This document shows positions 9,026-17,670 of a stretch of DNA of 64,000 bases, in pieces. Made by a program: the position numbers and the translations under genes. Below the pieces are notes generated by a model. That model did no database searches, was not told where the DNA came from, and saw nothing but the letters and a program-made list of their open reading frames with translations. This DNA is from Armatimonadota bacterium (GTDB taxonomy: Bacteria > Armatimonadota > Zipacnadia > UBA1398 > JAKPQA01): contig JAKPQA010000233.1 in assembly GCA_029547025.1 (NCBI GenBank), positions 1-64,000 on the forward strand, read 5' to 3'. Numbering within the stretch: position 1 is the first letter of the stretch; each line of letters begins with the position of its first letter.

Positions 9026-9055
9026 AGTATAGCATTTTCCCACCCGGCGGGTAAA
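9026..9055 (-). promoter_or_regulatory. Sigma-70-type promoter of the Isc operon
   Basis: Reading the minus strand, TTTACC is followed by an 18-base spacer ending in TGC, then TATACT, an extended -10 arrangement. It points at the Rrf2-iscS-iscU operon. The 331-base gap 8925-9255 also serves the rightward membrane-protein gene at 9256. No clear second promoter, riboswitch or small gene was recognised in the remainder (9056-9255). Confidence 0.6.
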
Positions 9056-9255
9056 GATAAATCCTTCCCCTGTGGATCGGGAATGGCGCCCGCAGGCGTC
9101 TCTGTCCGGCTCGGCGTCTGGCCGGCAAAGAAACAAGCAGGCCCCGGGCCCGTCGCACCGCAGGCTTGCCGCCCTTCGTGCGAGGTACACGCACGGCTCG
9201 CGCCGAAAGTACGCGGAGACATCACTTGGGGCGCCGAGTTCCGGGGGGAGTCGCC

Positions 9256-10932
9256 ATGAACCAGGTACTGACCGGTGCGGGCTTGTTCTGCGGCGGGGTG
9301 GGGATCCTCTACGGCATCGCCGTGCTCGTCGGGCACGGCCGCGAGACCGAACGGGCCGGTCCCGGCCCATCGGACCCGGACGAGCGCCGCGGGCTGTGGG
9401 CCGCCGCGGGCGCCGCCGTGGGCTTGGCCCTGATCGCGGCATGCGTGGGACTTGGCGAGGCCGGCCTGTTCGCCCCCGGGCAGCGGCTCGTCCTGGGTCT
9501 CCTGCTCGGTAGCGTCGTGGGCGCAGCCATGTGCCTGATGCTCGCCGGCTTCGAACGCGCGATGGATGACGCCCTGGCCCGTCCGGGCTCCGCCCCGGCG
9601 CGGGTGCGCCTCGGACTGGCTGGCGCCGTGGGTCTGGTGTCGGCCGCCAACTTGGGCGTCCTCGCGACGGCCCTGCTCTGGCGCGACGACACCGACCACG
9701 CGCTCATGGGCTTCGGCATGGGCACGGTACTGGCTGTCGTCCTCGCCTCGAGCCTGTTGGCGGCCCGGGGGGAGACGGTGCACCGGGCGGGCTTGTGGTC
9801 GGCGGAGATCTACGCCCTCTACGTGGGCGCCCTGACTCTCACCGTGACGCTGGCCCGTCTCCACTTCCCGAGCAGCGCGCTGCTGGACTGGTATCTCATC
9901 CCACCGGCCCTCAGCGGGGTGGCCATCGTCGTGGTGGTGGCCATCGCTCCCGTCCTCACACTCCGATCGGTCTGCGCGAACCCCACCGGCCTGGCGCTGC
10001 TGACCGCCGTCGCGCCCGCCGTCGTGGCCGCCGTCGCGTTGTACGTGCTGAACAAGCGCGTGCTCGACACCGCCGGCATGATGACCTGCGTGGGCAGCGG
10101 CATCGGTGTCGCGATGGCGATGCAGGGCTATCTGCTGAGCGGCCAGGACACCCCGTCGAGCGCCGAGAGCCCTGGCGGCCTCCAGGCCACCGCTCTCCTC
10201 GGCGGTCTGGTGCTCGTCGCCATCGCGCTCTGCATGAGAGTGCTGGGCGCCTTCGGTGTGGGCCTGGGCCTGGTGGCGCTCCTGACCGTCGCGGCTCCAT
10301 CGCTGGCCTTGGGTGAGGGAATCACCGGCACGGTTTCCCCGGGAGCCCGATCCGCAGTGCGGAGCGCGGCCATGGCCGCCGGCATGGGCGTGTTCTTCCT
10401 GTTCTACCGGCTCTTCATCGAGCGGTTCCCGGAGGTCCGGCTCATCGAGCTCGGGGTCCACTACAACTTCGTGGCCATGGTGATCGGCAGCCTCCTCCCG
10501 GGCCTCCTGTGCTCGTACGCCGCGCGGACGCGAGCGCTTGCGGCCGGCCGCGGAGTCGCCGTGCCGCTCGGGCGGGTTGGCGCCGTGGGGCTGGCCGTCG
10601 TGGCCCTCCCCCTGGTTCTGCTGGCGCTCTGGGGCACCAAAGCCACGCTGGGCCTCCTGGTTGGGAGCCTCGTGGGGCTGGCGTTCGTCGCCATGCTGGC
10701 CGGGGCCCAGGGCTCGTGGTGGCGCGCCTGCGGCGGCGCCATGCCTCTACTGGTGGGACTGGGCTACTCGTCGGTCCAGCTGCCGCGAGCTTGGCCACAG
10801 ATCGCCGCCCTGTCGCGGCAGGGCAAGGTCAGAACTGCCGCGCTGCTCGCCGCCGTACTCGTCGCCTGGTTCGTCGTGGACTCCTGGGTCCTCGGTCGGC
10901 CCGAAACACCCGACCGCTCGCCGGACGTCTAG
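9256..10932 (+). CDS. Polytopic membrane protein of unknown function
   Basis: The 558-residue protein is almost entirely hydrophobic, with about thirteen or more predicted membrane helices separated by short Gly/Ala/Arg loops (for example VLTGAGLFCGGVGILYGIAV at the start and LLAAVLVAWFVVDSWVLG at the end). I do not recognise a family and see no catalytic motif. The ATG at 9256 follows GGGGGGAG at good spacing. It ends 19 bases before the alpha-2-macroglobulin gene and opens the rightward run to 22627, so a transport, flippase or anchoring role alongside A2M and VanW is possible but unproven. Confidence 0.75.
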   Translation: MNQVLTGAGLFCGGVGILYGIAVLVGHGRETERAGPGPSDPDERRGLWAAAGAAVGLALIAACVGLGEAGLFAPGQRLVLGLLLGSVVGAAMCLMLAGFERAMDDALARPGSAPARVRLGLAGAVGLVSAANLGVLATALLWRDDTDHALMGFGMGTVLAVVLASSLLAARGETVHRAGLWSAEIYALYVGALTLTVTLARLHFPSSALLDWYLIPPALSGVAIVVVVAIAPVLTLRSVCANPTGLALLTAVAPAVVAAVALYVLNKRVLDTAGMMTCVGSGIGVAMAMQGYLLSGQDTPSSAESPGGLQATALLGGLVLVAIALCMRVLGAFGVGLGLVALLTVAAPSLALGEGITGTVSPGARSAVRSAAMAAGMGVFFLFYRLFIERFPEVRLIELGVHYNFVAMVIGSLLPGLLCSYAARTRALAAGRGVAVPLGRVGAVGLAVVALPLVLLALWGTKATLGLLVGSLVGLAFVAMLAGAQGSWWRACGGAMPLLVGLGYSSVQLPRAWPQIAALSRQGKVRTAALLAAVLVAWFVVDSWVLGRPETPDRSPDV

Positions 10933-10951
10933 ACTGGGGGGAGGGATCGCG

Positions 10952-13900
10952 ATGCCTCGTCGCCCGTCGGCACTTCATGCGGCCACCGTGGTGTTCACCC
11001 TGGCGCTGGGTGCGGCTCTGACCGGCCTCAACAGCTCCAAGGAGCCCGCCGTCGGCCGGGTCCAGGGGACCGTCACGGCCCAGGAGACCGGGGCGCTCAT
11101 CCCGGGGGCAAGTGTGACCCTGACGTCGGGTGCTGAGCCCGGCGACGGCCCGTGGGAGGTCTATCACGCCACCACCGATGCCCATGGCGCCTTCATCATG
11201 ACGCGGATCCCGGTGGGCGTGTACCGCGTGTCCGCCCAGTCGAAGGCCCACGAGCTCAAGGAGACGTCTGTCCGCGTCGAGGAGGGCCAGCTCGGGCACC
11301 TCAAACTCGAGATGGTGCCCATGCCCGAGTACCTCAGCCTCGACGTCCACCAGCCCGTCTACCTCCCGGGCGAGGAGTGCCGCGTGCTGGCCCGAGGGTT
11401 CGCGAGAGCCGACGCGATGGAGATCACGTGCTTTCGCGTGGACTACGAGGCGCTGGCCCAGCAAGCCGGGGCCGACTACGGGGCGCTGGCCCGAGCGGTG
11501 ATCGAGGGCAAGGCAGACGCCGGGGTGATCCCTCATGAGAAGCGGGGCACCTCGCGCATCGCCATCGAGGGGCGGGACGCGGAGGGTGTCTTCAGTCAGT
11601 ACATACCGGTTCCGGCGAAGGAACCCGGCTACTACGTGTTCGGCGTCAAGGCGGGTGCCGTGCGGGCCGCCGGGGCGGCTCTCATCACCCGTATCGGTCT
11701 CATCTGGAAGCGATCCGGCGAGCGGCTGACCGTGTTCGCGGCCGACCTGGAGAGCGGCGCGCCGCAGCCCGGCACCGCCATTCGTGTGTACCGCCAGGGA
11801 GCCTCGGTGGCCCGGGGCGTCACCGACTCGAAGGGGCTCTTCGAGACCAATCTGCCCCCGAGGAGCGCCGGGAGCGAGACCTCGGTCTTCGGCCGACATG
11901 GCGACCACGTGGCCCTGCTGAGCGGCTACTACTGGCAGGATTCGGGAGATGCCGAGCCCTACCGCATGTACGCGTATACCGACCGGCCCATTTACCGCCC
12001 CGGGCAGACCGTGCACTTCAAGGCCATCTTCCGGCAGCGTCAGGGCATGGAGTACCGGGTCCCGTCCGGCACGCCGGTCTCGGTGCGCGTGTCGGACTGG
12101 CGCGACACGACCGTCTACTCGAAACAGCTCCGGACCAACCGCTTCGGCTCGATCCACGACAGCATTGCCCTGTCGTCCTACGCCCTGACGGGCGACTACC
12201 TGCTGCGCGCCCAGGTGGGGACGCAAGAGCTGACCAGCGTCTTTTCCGTGGCCTCCTACCGCAAGCCCGAGTACCGGGTTGAGGTATCGCCGGAGCGGAA
12301 TCGCTACACGCGCGGCGACGAGGCCACGGTCACGGTCCGGGCCGACTACTACTTCGGCGCCCCCGTGGCCGGCGCCCGGGTGAGCTATTCGGTGCTCCGC
12401 GCGCCTCACTGGACGCCCAGCGAGGAGGAGCAGGAGTGGGCCGAGCTGTACGGCGCCGACTTTGAGTCCGAGTACCAGGGCGACTGTATTCAGACCGGCA
12501 CCGCCCGCCTCGACGCCCATGGCGAGGCCCGCGTCCGGATCGCCACAGCCGATGACCGGCGCCGTCGCGAGGGCGAGTCCGAGCCCGACCCCGGCGAGTT
12601 CGAGGGCGATTCGCAGTTCACCGTGCTCGCCACGGTCACCGACGCCAGCGGGTTCAGCGCCGAGAACGATGGGAGCTTCACCGTCACGCGCGGCGAGTTC
12701 CTGGTGCAGGCCGAGCCCGACTCATGGGCGGGTGCGCCCGGTCAGGTTACCCGCGTGCGCCTCACGACCCGGGACTACGAGGGCCAACCGGTCGGTTCGG
12801 TGCCCGTGGAGGTCACCCTCACCCAAGAGACCTGGCACGAGGGCCACACCACCAGCCAGGAGGAGTCGAAGCAGCAAGTCATTACGGACGCTGAGGGGCA
12901 CGCCGAGGCATCGGTGATCCCCCGCGCCGAAGGCTCCTACGAGGTGCGCTGCGCGGCCACGGATGCGCGAGGCAATCGGATCGCCACCAGCCAGTTCATC
13001 TGGGTCACGGGCTCCGACAGTGCCGAGTTCGCCTACCGGTACCCGAAGATCGAAATCATCGCCGACAAGAAGGTGTACCAGCCCGGGGACACGGCCCGGC
13101 TCATTGTCAACGTCGACCGGCCCACGCCGTGTGCTCTGTTCAGCGTGGAGGGCGAGCGGCTCAACGAGCTGCGGCAGGTCAGCCTGGCCAAGAAGACCAC
13201 GGTGCTGTCGGTCCCCATCACGCGCCAGCACATCCCGAACATCTACGTGGCCGTGTGCTATGTGGCGGGGAAGGAGTTCGTGTCACAGACCAAGCCGCTG
13301 CGCGTCTCGCCGGCCCACAAGTCGATACGGGTCGCCGTCCGCTCCGACAAGCCACGCTACCGGCCGGGGGACCGGGCCACCTTCGAGGTGACCACCACCG
13401 ACAACCACGGGGAACCCGTCACCGCCGAAGTGTCGCTGGGTGTGGTCGATGAGTCCATCTATGCGATCCGCGAGGAGCCCGGACCCGACATCTTGCGGTT
13501 CTTCTACGATCGCCAGGAGAACCGGGTCGATACCAGTTACTCATTCCCGCGGGTGTACCTGAACCCCGGCGAGAAGTCGGGCACGCTCGTTGCCACGCGC
13601 AAGTACTTCCCCGACACCGCGTTCTGGGCGCCCACGCTGGTGACCGACTCCGCGGGCAAGGCTCGCGTGACGCTCACGGTGCCCGATACGCTCACCACCT
13701 GGCGCGCGACGGCGAAGGCGCAGACACTGTCGACGGCTGTGGGCCAGGCCACCCACCAGGTGATCGCGAGCCGGCCGCTCATGGCCCGGCTCGAGATGCC
13801 TCGCTTCCTGCGCCAGAATGACGAGGTCACACTCCGGGGTATCGTGCACAACGAGAGCGGCCGCGACCAACCGGTCGCCGCCGAGCTGGTGCTCGACGGC

Positions 13901-15688
13901 CTGGAGACCCGCGCCCAGGCCAAGCAGCAGGCGCGGATCCCCAGTGCCATGTCCCACGTGTTCGAGTGGCTCGTGCGGGCCCCGCTGTTCGGGAACCCGC
14001 TCACGACGCTCAAGGCCGTGGGGACTGAAGACTCGGACGCCATGCAGCTGGGCATCCCCGTGTTGCCACACGGTGTGCCACGGATCGTCGGCGACTCGGG
14101 GTCGACGGATGGCAGCGTCACCGTGCAGCTCGACTCGGCCACCCACCGCGTCGACGGCACGACGGCTCTGACACTCCGGCTCACCCCGTCCCTGTTCGGG
14201 ACCATCTTCGGCTCCCTCGACTACCTGGCAACCTACCCGTGGGGCTGCACGGAGCAGACGATGAGCGCCTTCCTGCCCGACGTGGTGCTGGCGCGAGCCC
14301 TGAGGGATCTCGACCTGAAGGTGCCGTCGCTGGAGAAGAAGCTGCCCGACATGGTCGCCAAGGGCCTGGCCCGGCTCTACGACCACCAGCAGAGCGGGGG
14401 CGGCTGGGGCTGGGGCCGCTACGGCGAGGGCGACACGTGGATGACGGCCTATGTGCTGTTCGGACTCCGGCAAGCCCAGCAGGCCGGGTACTCGGTTAAC
14501 CCGGCCGTCATCGACAGCGGACTGTCGATGCTTCGGACCCGCGTGCCCGACGACCTGAACCGCGGGATGGACGCGGCTTTCGGCGTCTACGTGCTGGCGC
14601 TGTACGACGCCCTGGATGATCGCACGGCCCAGTGGCTCAGTGGCAAGGCCAACCACCCTCGAGAGGACACGGCCAGCCGGGCCTACGTGGCCCTGGCGCT
14701 GTGGGAGAGCGGGCGGGAGGAGGCGGCGCGGAGGCAGCTCGAACGCGTGATCGCCGAGGCGCATCGTTCCGGAGGCCTCTGCTACTGGACGCACAAGCCA
14801 TCCCGCGAAGCCGACGACGCCTTCTTCAGCGACACCGAGACCACGGCCGGGCCGCTGGCCGCACTGACCACCATCGAGCCCGATTCGCCCGTCATCCCCG
14901 AGGTGCTGCGCTGGTACATGGCGCGGCGGGTGGGCGCCCACTTTGAGAGCACGCGTGACACCGCTCTCGTGCTCTGCTCCATGATCCGCTACGCGACGCA
15001 CATGGAGGAACTCTCGCCCGACTATGCCTACGCCATCAAGATCAACGGGAAGGCGGTGGGCCAGGGCCACATGGGCGCCGAGGACGTCCAGACCGCGGAG
15101 CGTCTCATTCGAGTCGACGCCGAGCAGATCCAGCCGGGCCCGAACCGCATCGAAGTCAGCAAGGAGGGGACGGGCCGCCTCTACTACAGCGTCGAGCTCA
15201 GCGAGCACGTGATGCTGGAGGAAGGCGCCGTGCTGGCGACCGACGCGGGCATCCGCGCGAGCCGCACCTTCCACGCGCTGCGCCCCACCCATGACCCGCA
15301 GTCGGACACCATCAGCCTGAAGCCGAGCCCCCAGCCGGCCACGCGCTTCCGGGCCGGTGACGCTATCGAGGTGCATCTCAGCATCCAGAATCCCACCGAG
15401 CGGGCATACGTGCTGATCGAGGAGCCCGTTCCCGCCGGATGCGAGATCAGCGAGATGGAGGAAGCCGACCCCTGGATGTGGCACCACTGGTGGGGCGATG
15501 TCGATGTGCGCGACGACCAGATCGCCTTCTACGCTCCCGTGCTGCCCCGGGGCGAGAGCACGGTGACCTACAAGCTGCGCGCCGCGCTTCCCGGCCGGTT
15601 CCACACCATGCCCACCCACGTGTGGGCCATGTACCGGCCGGCGGAGCATGGCTGGGGCGCCGAGCAGATCATCGAGATCGGGGAGTGA
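10952..15688 (+). CDS. Bacterial alpha-2-macroglobulin with intact thioester
   Basis: The 1578-residue secreted protein has an N-terminal hydrophobic signal (about 8-25, no lipobox cysteine), a carboxypeptidase-regulatory-like beta-sandwich (about 35-130), MG domains including YTDRPIYRPGQTVHFKAIFR, an A2M core (TTWRATAKAQT), and a thioester domain with YPWGCTEQTMS. Cys1099 and Gln1102 of CTEQ (bases 14246-14257) form the internal thioester that covalently traps proteases. Bacterial A2Ms protect the envelope and are usually paired with PBP1C; that gene is absent here. Neighbours are a polytopic protein 19 bases upstream and a VanW protein five bases downstream. The ATG at 10952 follows GGGGGGAGGG; the longer frame from 10538 merely overlaps the previous gene. 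Confidence 0.92.
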   Translation: MPRRPSALHAATVVFTLALGAALTGLNSSKEPAVGRVQGTVTAQETGALIPGASVTLTSGAEPGDGPWEVYHATTDAHGAFIMTRIPVGVYRVSAQSKAHELKETSVRVEEGQLGHLKLEMVPMPEYLSLDVHQPVYLPGEECRVLARGFARADAMEITCFRVDYEALAQQAGADYGALARAVIEGKADAGVIPHEKRGTSRIAIEGRDAEGVFSQYIPVPAKEPGYYVFGVKAGAVRAAGAALITRIGLIWKRSGERLTVFAADLESGAPQPGTAIRVYRQGASVARGVTDSKGLFETNLPPRSAGSETSVFGRHGDHVALLSGYYWQDSGDAEPYRMYAYTDRPIYRPGQTVHFKAIFRQRQGMEYRVPSGTPVSVRVSDWRDTTVYSKQLRTNRFGSIHDSIALSSYALTGDYLLRAQVGTQELTSVFSVASYRKPEYRVEVSPERNRYTRGDEATVTVRADYYFGAPVAGARVSYSVLRAPHWTPSEEEQEWAELYGADFESEYQGDCIQTGTARLDAHGEARVRIATADDRRRREGESEPDPGEFEGDSQFTVLATVTDASGFSAENDGSFTVTRGEFLVQAEPDSWAGAPGQVTRVRLTTRDYEGQPVGSVPVEVTLTQETWHEGHTTSQEESKQQVITDAEGHAEASVIPRAEGSYEVRCAATDARGNRIATSQFIWVTGSDSAEFAYRYPKIEIIADKKVYQPGDTARLIVNVDRPTPCALFSVEGERLNELRQVSLAKKTTVLSVPITRQHIPNIYVAVCYVAGKEFVSQTKPLRVSPAHKSIRVAVRSDKPRYRPGDRATFEVTTTDNHGEPVTAEVSLGVVDESIYAIREEPGPDILRFFYDRQENRVDTSYSFPRVYLNPGEKSGTLVATRKYFPDTAFWAPTLVTDSAGKARVTLTVPDTLTTWRATAKAQTLSTAVGQATHQVIASRPLMARLEMPRFLRQNDEVTLRGIVHNESGRDQPVAAELVLDGLETRAQAKQQARIPSAMSHVFEWLVRAPLFGNPLTTLKAVGTEDSDAMQLGIPVLPHGVPRIVGDSGSTDGSVTVQLDSATHRVDGTTALTLRLTPSLFGTIFGSLDYLATYPWGCTEQTMSAFLPDVVLARALRDLDLKVPSLEKKLPDMVAKGLARLYDHQQSGGGWGWGRYGEGDTWMTAYVLFGLRQAQQAGYSVNPAVIDSGLSMLRTRVPDDLNRGMDAAFGVYVLALYDALDDRTAQWLSGKANHPREDTASRAYVALALWESGREEAARRQLERVIAEAHRSGGLCYWTHKPSREADDAFFSDTETTAGPLAALTTIEPDSPVIPEVLRWYMARRVGAHFESTRDTALVLCSMIRYATHMEELSPDYAYAIKINGKAVGQGHMGAEDVQTAERLIRVDAEQIQPGPNRIEVSKEGTGRLYYSVELSEHVMLEEGAVLATDAGIRASRTFHALRPTHDPQSDTISLKPSPQPATRFRAGDAIEVHLSIQNPTERAYVLIEEPVPAGCEISEMEEADPWMWHHWWGDVDVRDDQIAFYAPVLPRGESTVTYKLRAALPGRFHTMPTHVWAMYRPAEHGWGAEQIIEIGE

Positions 15689-15693
15689 GCGCC

Positions 15694-16500
15694 GTGGGGG
15701 CTTTGCGGAGGGTCCAGCGGGCCGTGCAGCTGGTCGCGGCCCTGGGGGTAGCCGGCGGGGCGCTGGCTCTCGTCGCTTGGTGCCCGCGCCCCATCGTGCT
15801 GGCCAGCTATGCCACCCGCCTCGAGGGCCGGTCGGCGTCCCAGATCCACAACGCGGCTCTGGCCGCTCGATCGCTCGATGGCCAGGTCATCGGGCCGGGC
15901 GATGCGTTCAGTTTCGGTGCCACTGTGGGTCCCTGGACGGCCGACATGGGTTTCGACAAGGCCCCCGTCAGCTACGAGGGCGAGCTCGTACTCGCCTATG
16001 GGGGCGGCGTGTGTCAGACGTCGACGACCTTCTACAACGCCGCGCTCGCCGGCGGGCTCGAGATCCTGGAACGCCACCCGCACCAGTGGCCGCCGAAGTA
16101 CGTGGCCCCTGGCCGCGATGCGGCCGTGGCCTACGGCGAGGTCGACTTGCGTGTTCGGAACCCCTATGACTTCCCGATTACCATCCGCGCGGCCACGGAC
16201 AGGCAGTCGGTCCACGTCTCGCTGCTTGCCGATCGCCGGCCGCCGTTCCGCGTCCGGGTCGTCCAGTCCATTCGCGGTGTGGACGCCCCATCGGTGGTCA
16301 TCCATTACGATGCGCGGTATGCTCGGGGCGTTCGCCGCACCGACGTGGCCGGGCGCCCGGGTATCCAGGTCACCACGTCGCGTGAGTTCATCGAAGGCGA
16401 CCGGGTGGTCCGGCGGGAACTGGTATCGCACGACCGCTACGAGCCGGTGAACACGGTGATGGGCATCGGCACCGGCCCCACAGGCATCCCGGTCCGATAG
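15694..16500 (+). CDS. VanW-family protein, membrane anchored
   Basis: The 268-residue protein has one N-terminal membrane segment (VQLVAALGVAGGALALVAW) followed by a VanW domain: SQIHNAALAARSLDGQVIGP, PGDAFSFGATVGPWT, GGGVCQTSTTFYNAAL and VRNPYDFPITIRA. VanW proteins are extracytoplasmic and are found near vancomycin-resistance and cell-wall genes; their chemistry is not settled. The GTG at 15694 is preferred because GGGGAG lies eight bases upstream; the GTG at 15685 overlaps the A2M stop and lacks spacing. Translational coupling with A2M is likely. Confidence 0.85.
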   Translation: MGALRRVQRAVQLVAALGVAGGALALVAWCPRPIVLASYATRLEGRSASQIHNAALAARSLDGQVIGPGDAFSFGATVGPWTADMGFDKAPVSYEGELVLAYGGGVCQTSTTFYNAALAGGLEILERHPHQWPPKYVAPGRDAAVAYGEVDLRVRNPYDFPITIRAATDRQSVHVSLLADRRPPFRVRVVQSIRGVDAPSVVIHYDARYARGVRRTDVAGRPGIQVTTSREFIEGDRVVRRELVSHDRYEPVNTVMGIGTGPTGIPVR

Positions 16501-16544
16501 GCCGGCCGGTCGCCGGGCGGCGCCAGGTCGCTGGAGGGTCCCCA

Positions 16545-17570
16545 ATGGCTGTTCGGCTCGGGTTCATCGGCGTGGGCGGTATCGCGTCACGCCACCTGCA
16601 GGCCGCCAAGGCGCGGGACGATGTGCAGATCATCGGCCATGCCGATGTGGATCCCGCCCGCGCTCGCGCGGCGGCCGAGAGCTACGGCGGCACGGCCTAC
16701 GCTACCGCCAGCGAGCTCTACGAGGAAGCCCAGCCCGATGCCGTGGTCATCTGCACGCCGCCCTATGCGCATGGAGACATCGAGACCGAAGCCTGTGAGC
16801 GCGGCATCCACTTCTTCGTCGAGAAGCCGGTGGCGGTGAACCTCGACACCGCCGCGGCCGTGCTGTCGGCGGTTCAGGCCTCCGGTGTGTTCACCCAGGT
16901 GGGCTACATGTACCGCCTCTCGCCCCCGCTCCAGCGGGTACGCGAGCTCCTGGCCGGCCGGGCCGTGGCCATGGTGCAAGCCCACTACTACATGCCGGGC
17001 TTGCCCGAGCCCGTGTGGTGGCCCAAGATGGCGCTGGGCGGCGGTCAGCTGGTCGAGCAGGCCACGCACATGCTCGATCTCGGCCGCTTCCTCGCCGGGC
17101 ATGTCGAGACCGTGGTGGGGCGGACGGCGCGAGTGCGCGACTGGACCCCGCCACCCGGCCACACGCCTGAGCCCGGCCTGCTGCGCTACGCCCAGGGGTT
17201 CGAGATCCCCGACACGACCGCCCTGATCCTCTCCTACGAAAGCGGCGCCCTGGGCACCCTGAGCTGCTCCCTGGTGCCGCAGGCCGCGTGGGATGTGGGC
17301 TTCAAGGTCGTGGCCGACGGCCTGCTGGTGACCATCGACGGCCCCAACGCGCGCTGGGCGGGCGACGTGCAGGGCGAGGCCACGGCCGATGAGCGCTGGG
17401 TCCACGCCGTGCTCGACGAGTTCCTTGACGCCGTGCAGGGCACCGGCGAGTGCACGGTGCCCTACGTCGAGGGCGTCCGCAGCCTGGCCGTGTCCATCGC
17501 GGGGTACACCTCCGTCGAGCGCGGCGGCGTCCCCGTGGCGCTGGCCGAGTTGCTGCCGGCGGGGCTGTAG
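16545..17570 (+). CDS. Gfo/Idh/MocA-family oxidoreductase
   Basis: The 341-residue protein has an N-terminal Rossmann fold (LGFIGVGGIASRH, residues 5-17), the family motif EKPVAVN near residue 94, and the C-terminal alpha/beta substrate domain with GGGQLVEQATHMLDL containing the usual catalytic histidine. These enzymes use NAD(P) to oxidise or reduce sugars, inositols or glycosides. GGAGGG precedes the ATG. It sits between VanW and the Lnt-like gene in a collinear run, so the substrate might be an envelope or dietary sugar. A distant paralogue lies at 48748. Confidence 0.88.
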   Translation: MAVRLGFIGVGGIASRHLQAAKARDDVQIIGHADVDPARARAAAESYGGTAYATASELYEEAQPDAVVICTPPYAHGDIETEACERGIHFFVEKPVAVNLDTAAAVLSAVQASGVFTQVGYMYRLSPPLQRVRELLAGRAVAMVQAHYYMPGLPEPVWWPKMALGGGQLVEQATHMLDLGRFLAGHVETVVGRTARVRDWTPPPGHTPEPGLLRYAQGFEIPDTTALILSYESGALGTLSCSLVPQAAWDVGFKVVADGLLVTIDGPNARWAGDVQGEATADERWVHAVLDEFLDAVQGTGECTVPYVEGVRSLAVSIAGYTSVERGGVPVALAELLPAGL

Positions 17571-17670
17571 GGCCATGCCCCGCCCACTCCGGCCGGCGGC
17601 TCCGTCCGCCCATCCACTCCGGCGGTGATCCGACCTGCAGTACCGCGTAACCGAGTTACCCGACCCCGAC

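Noticed and set aside
8692-10461. 589-codon leftward frame covering the membrane-protein gene
   Set aside because: Low-complexity His/Gln/Gly/Ala composition typical of a shadow; the rightward frame has a clear ribosome-binding site and membrane helices.
13541-15649. 702-codon leftward frame opposite A2M
   Set aside because: Overlaps the conserved A2M thioester domain on the other strand and resembles no protein.
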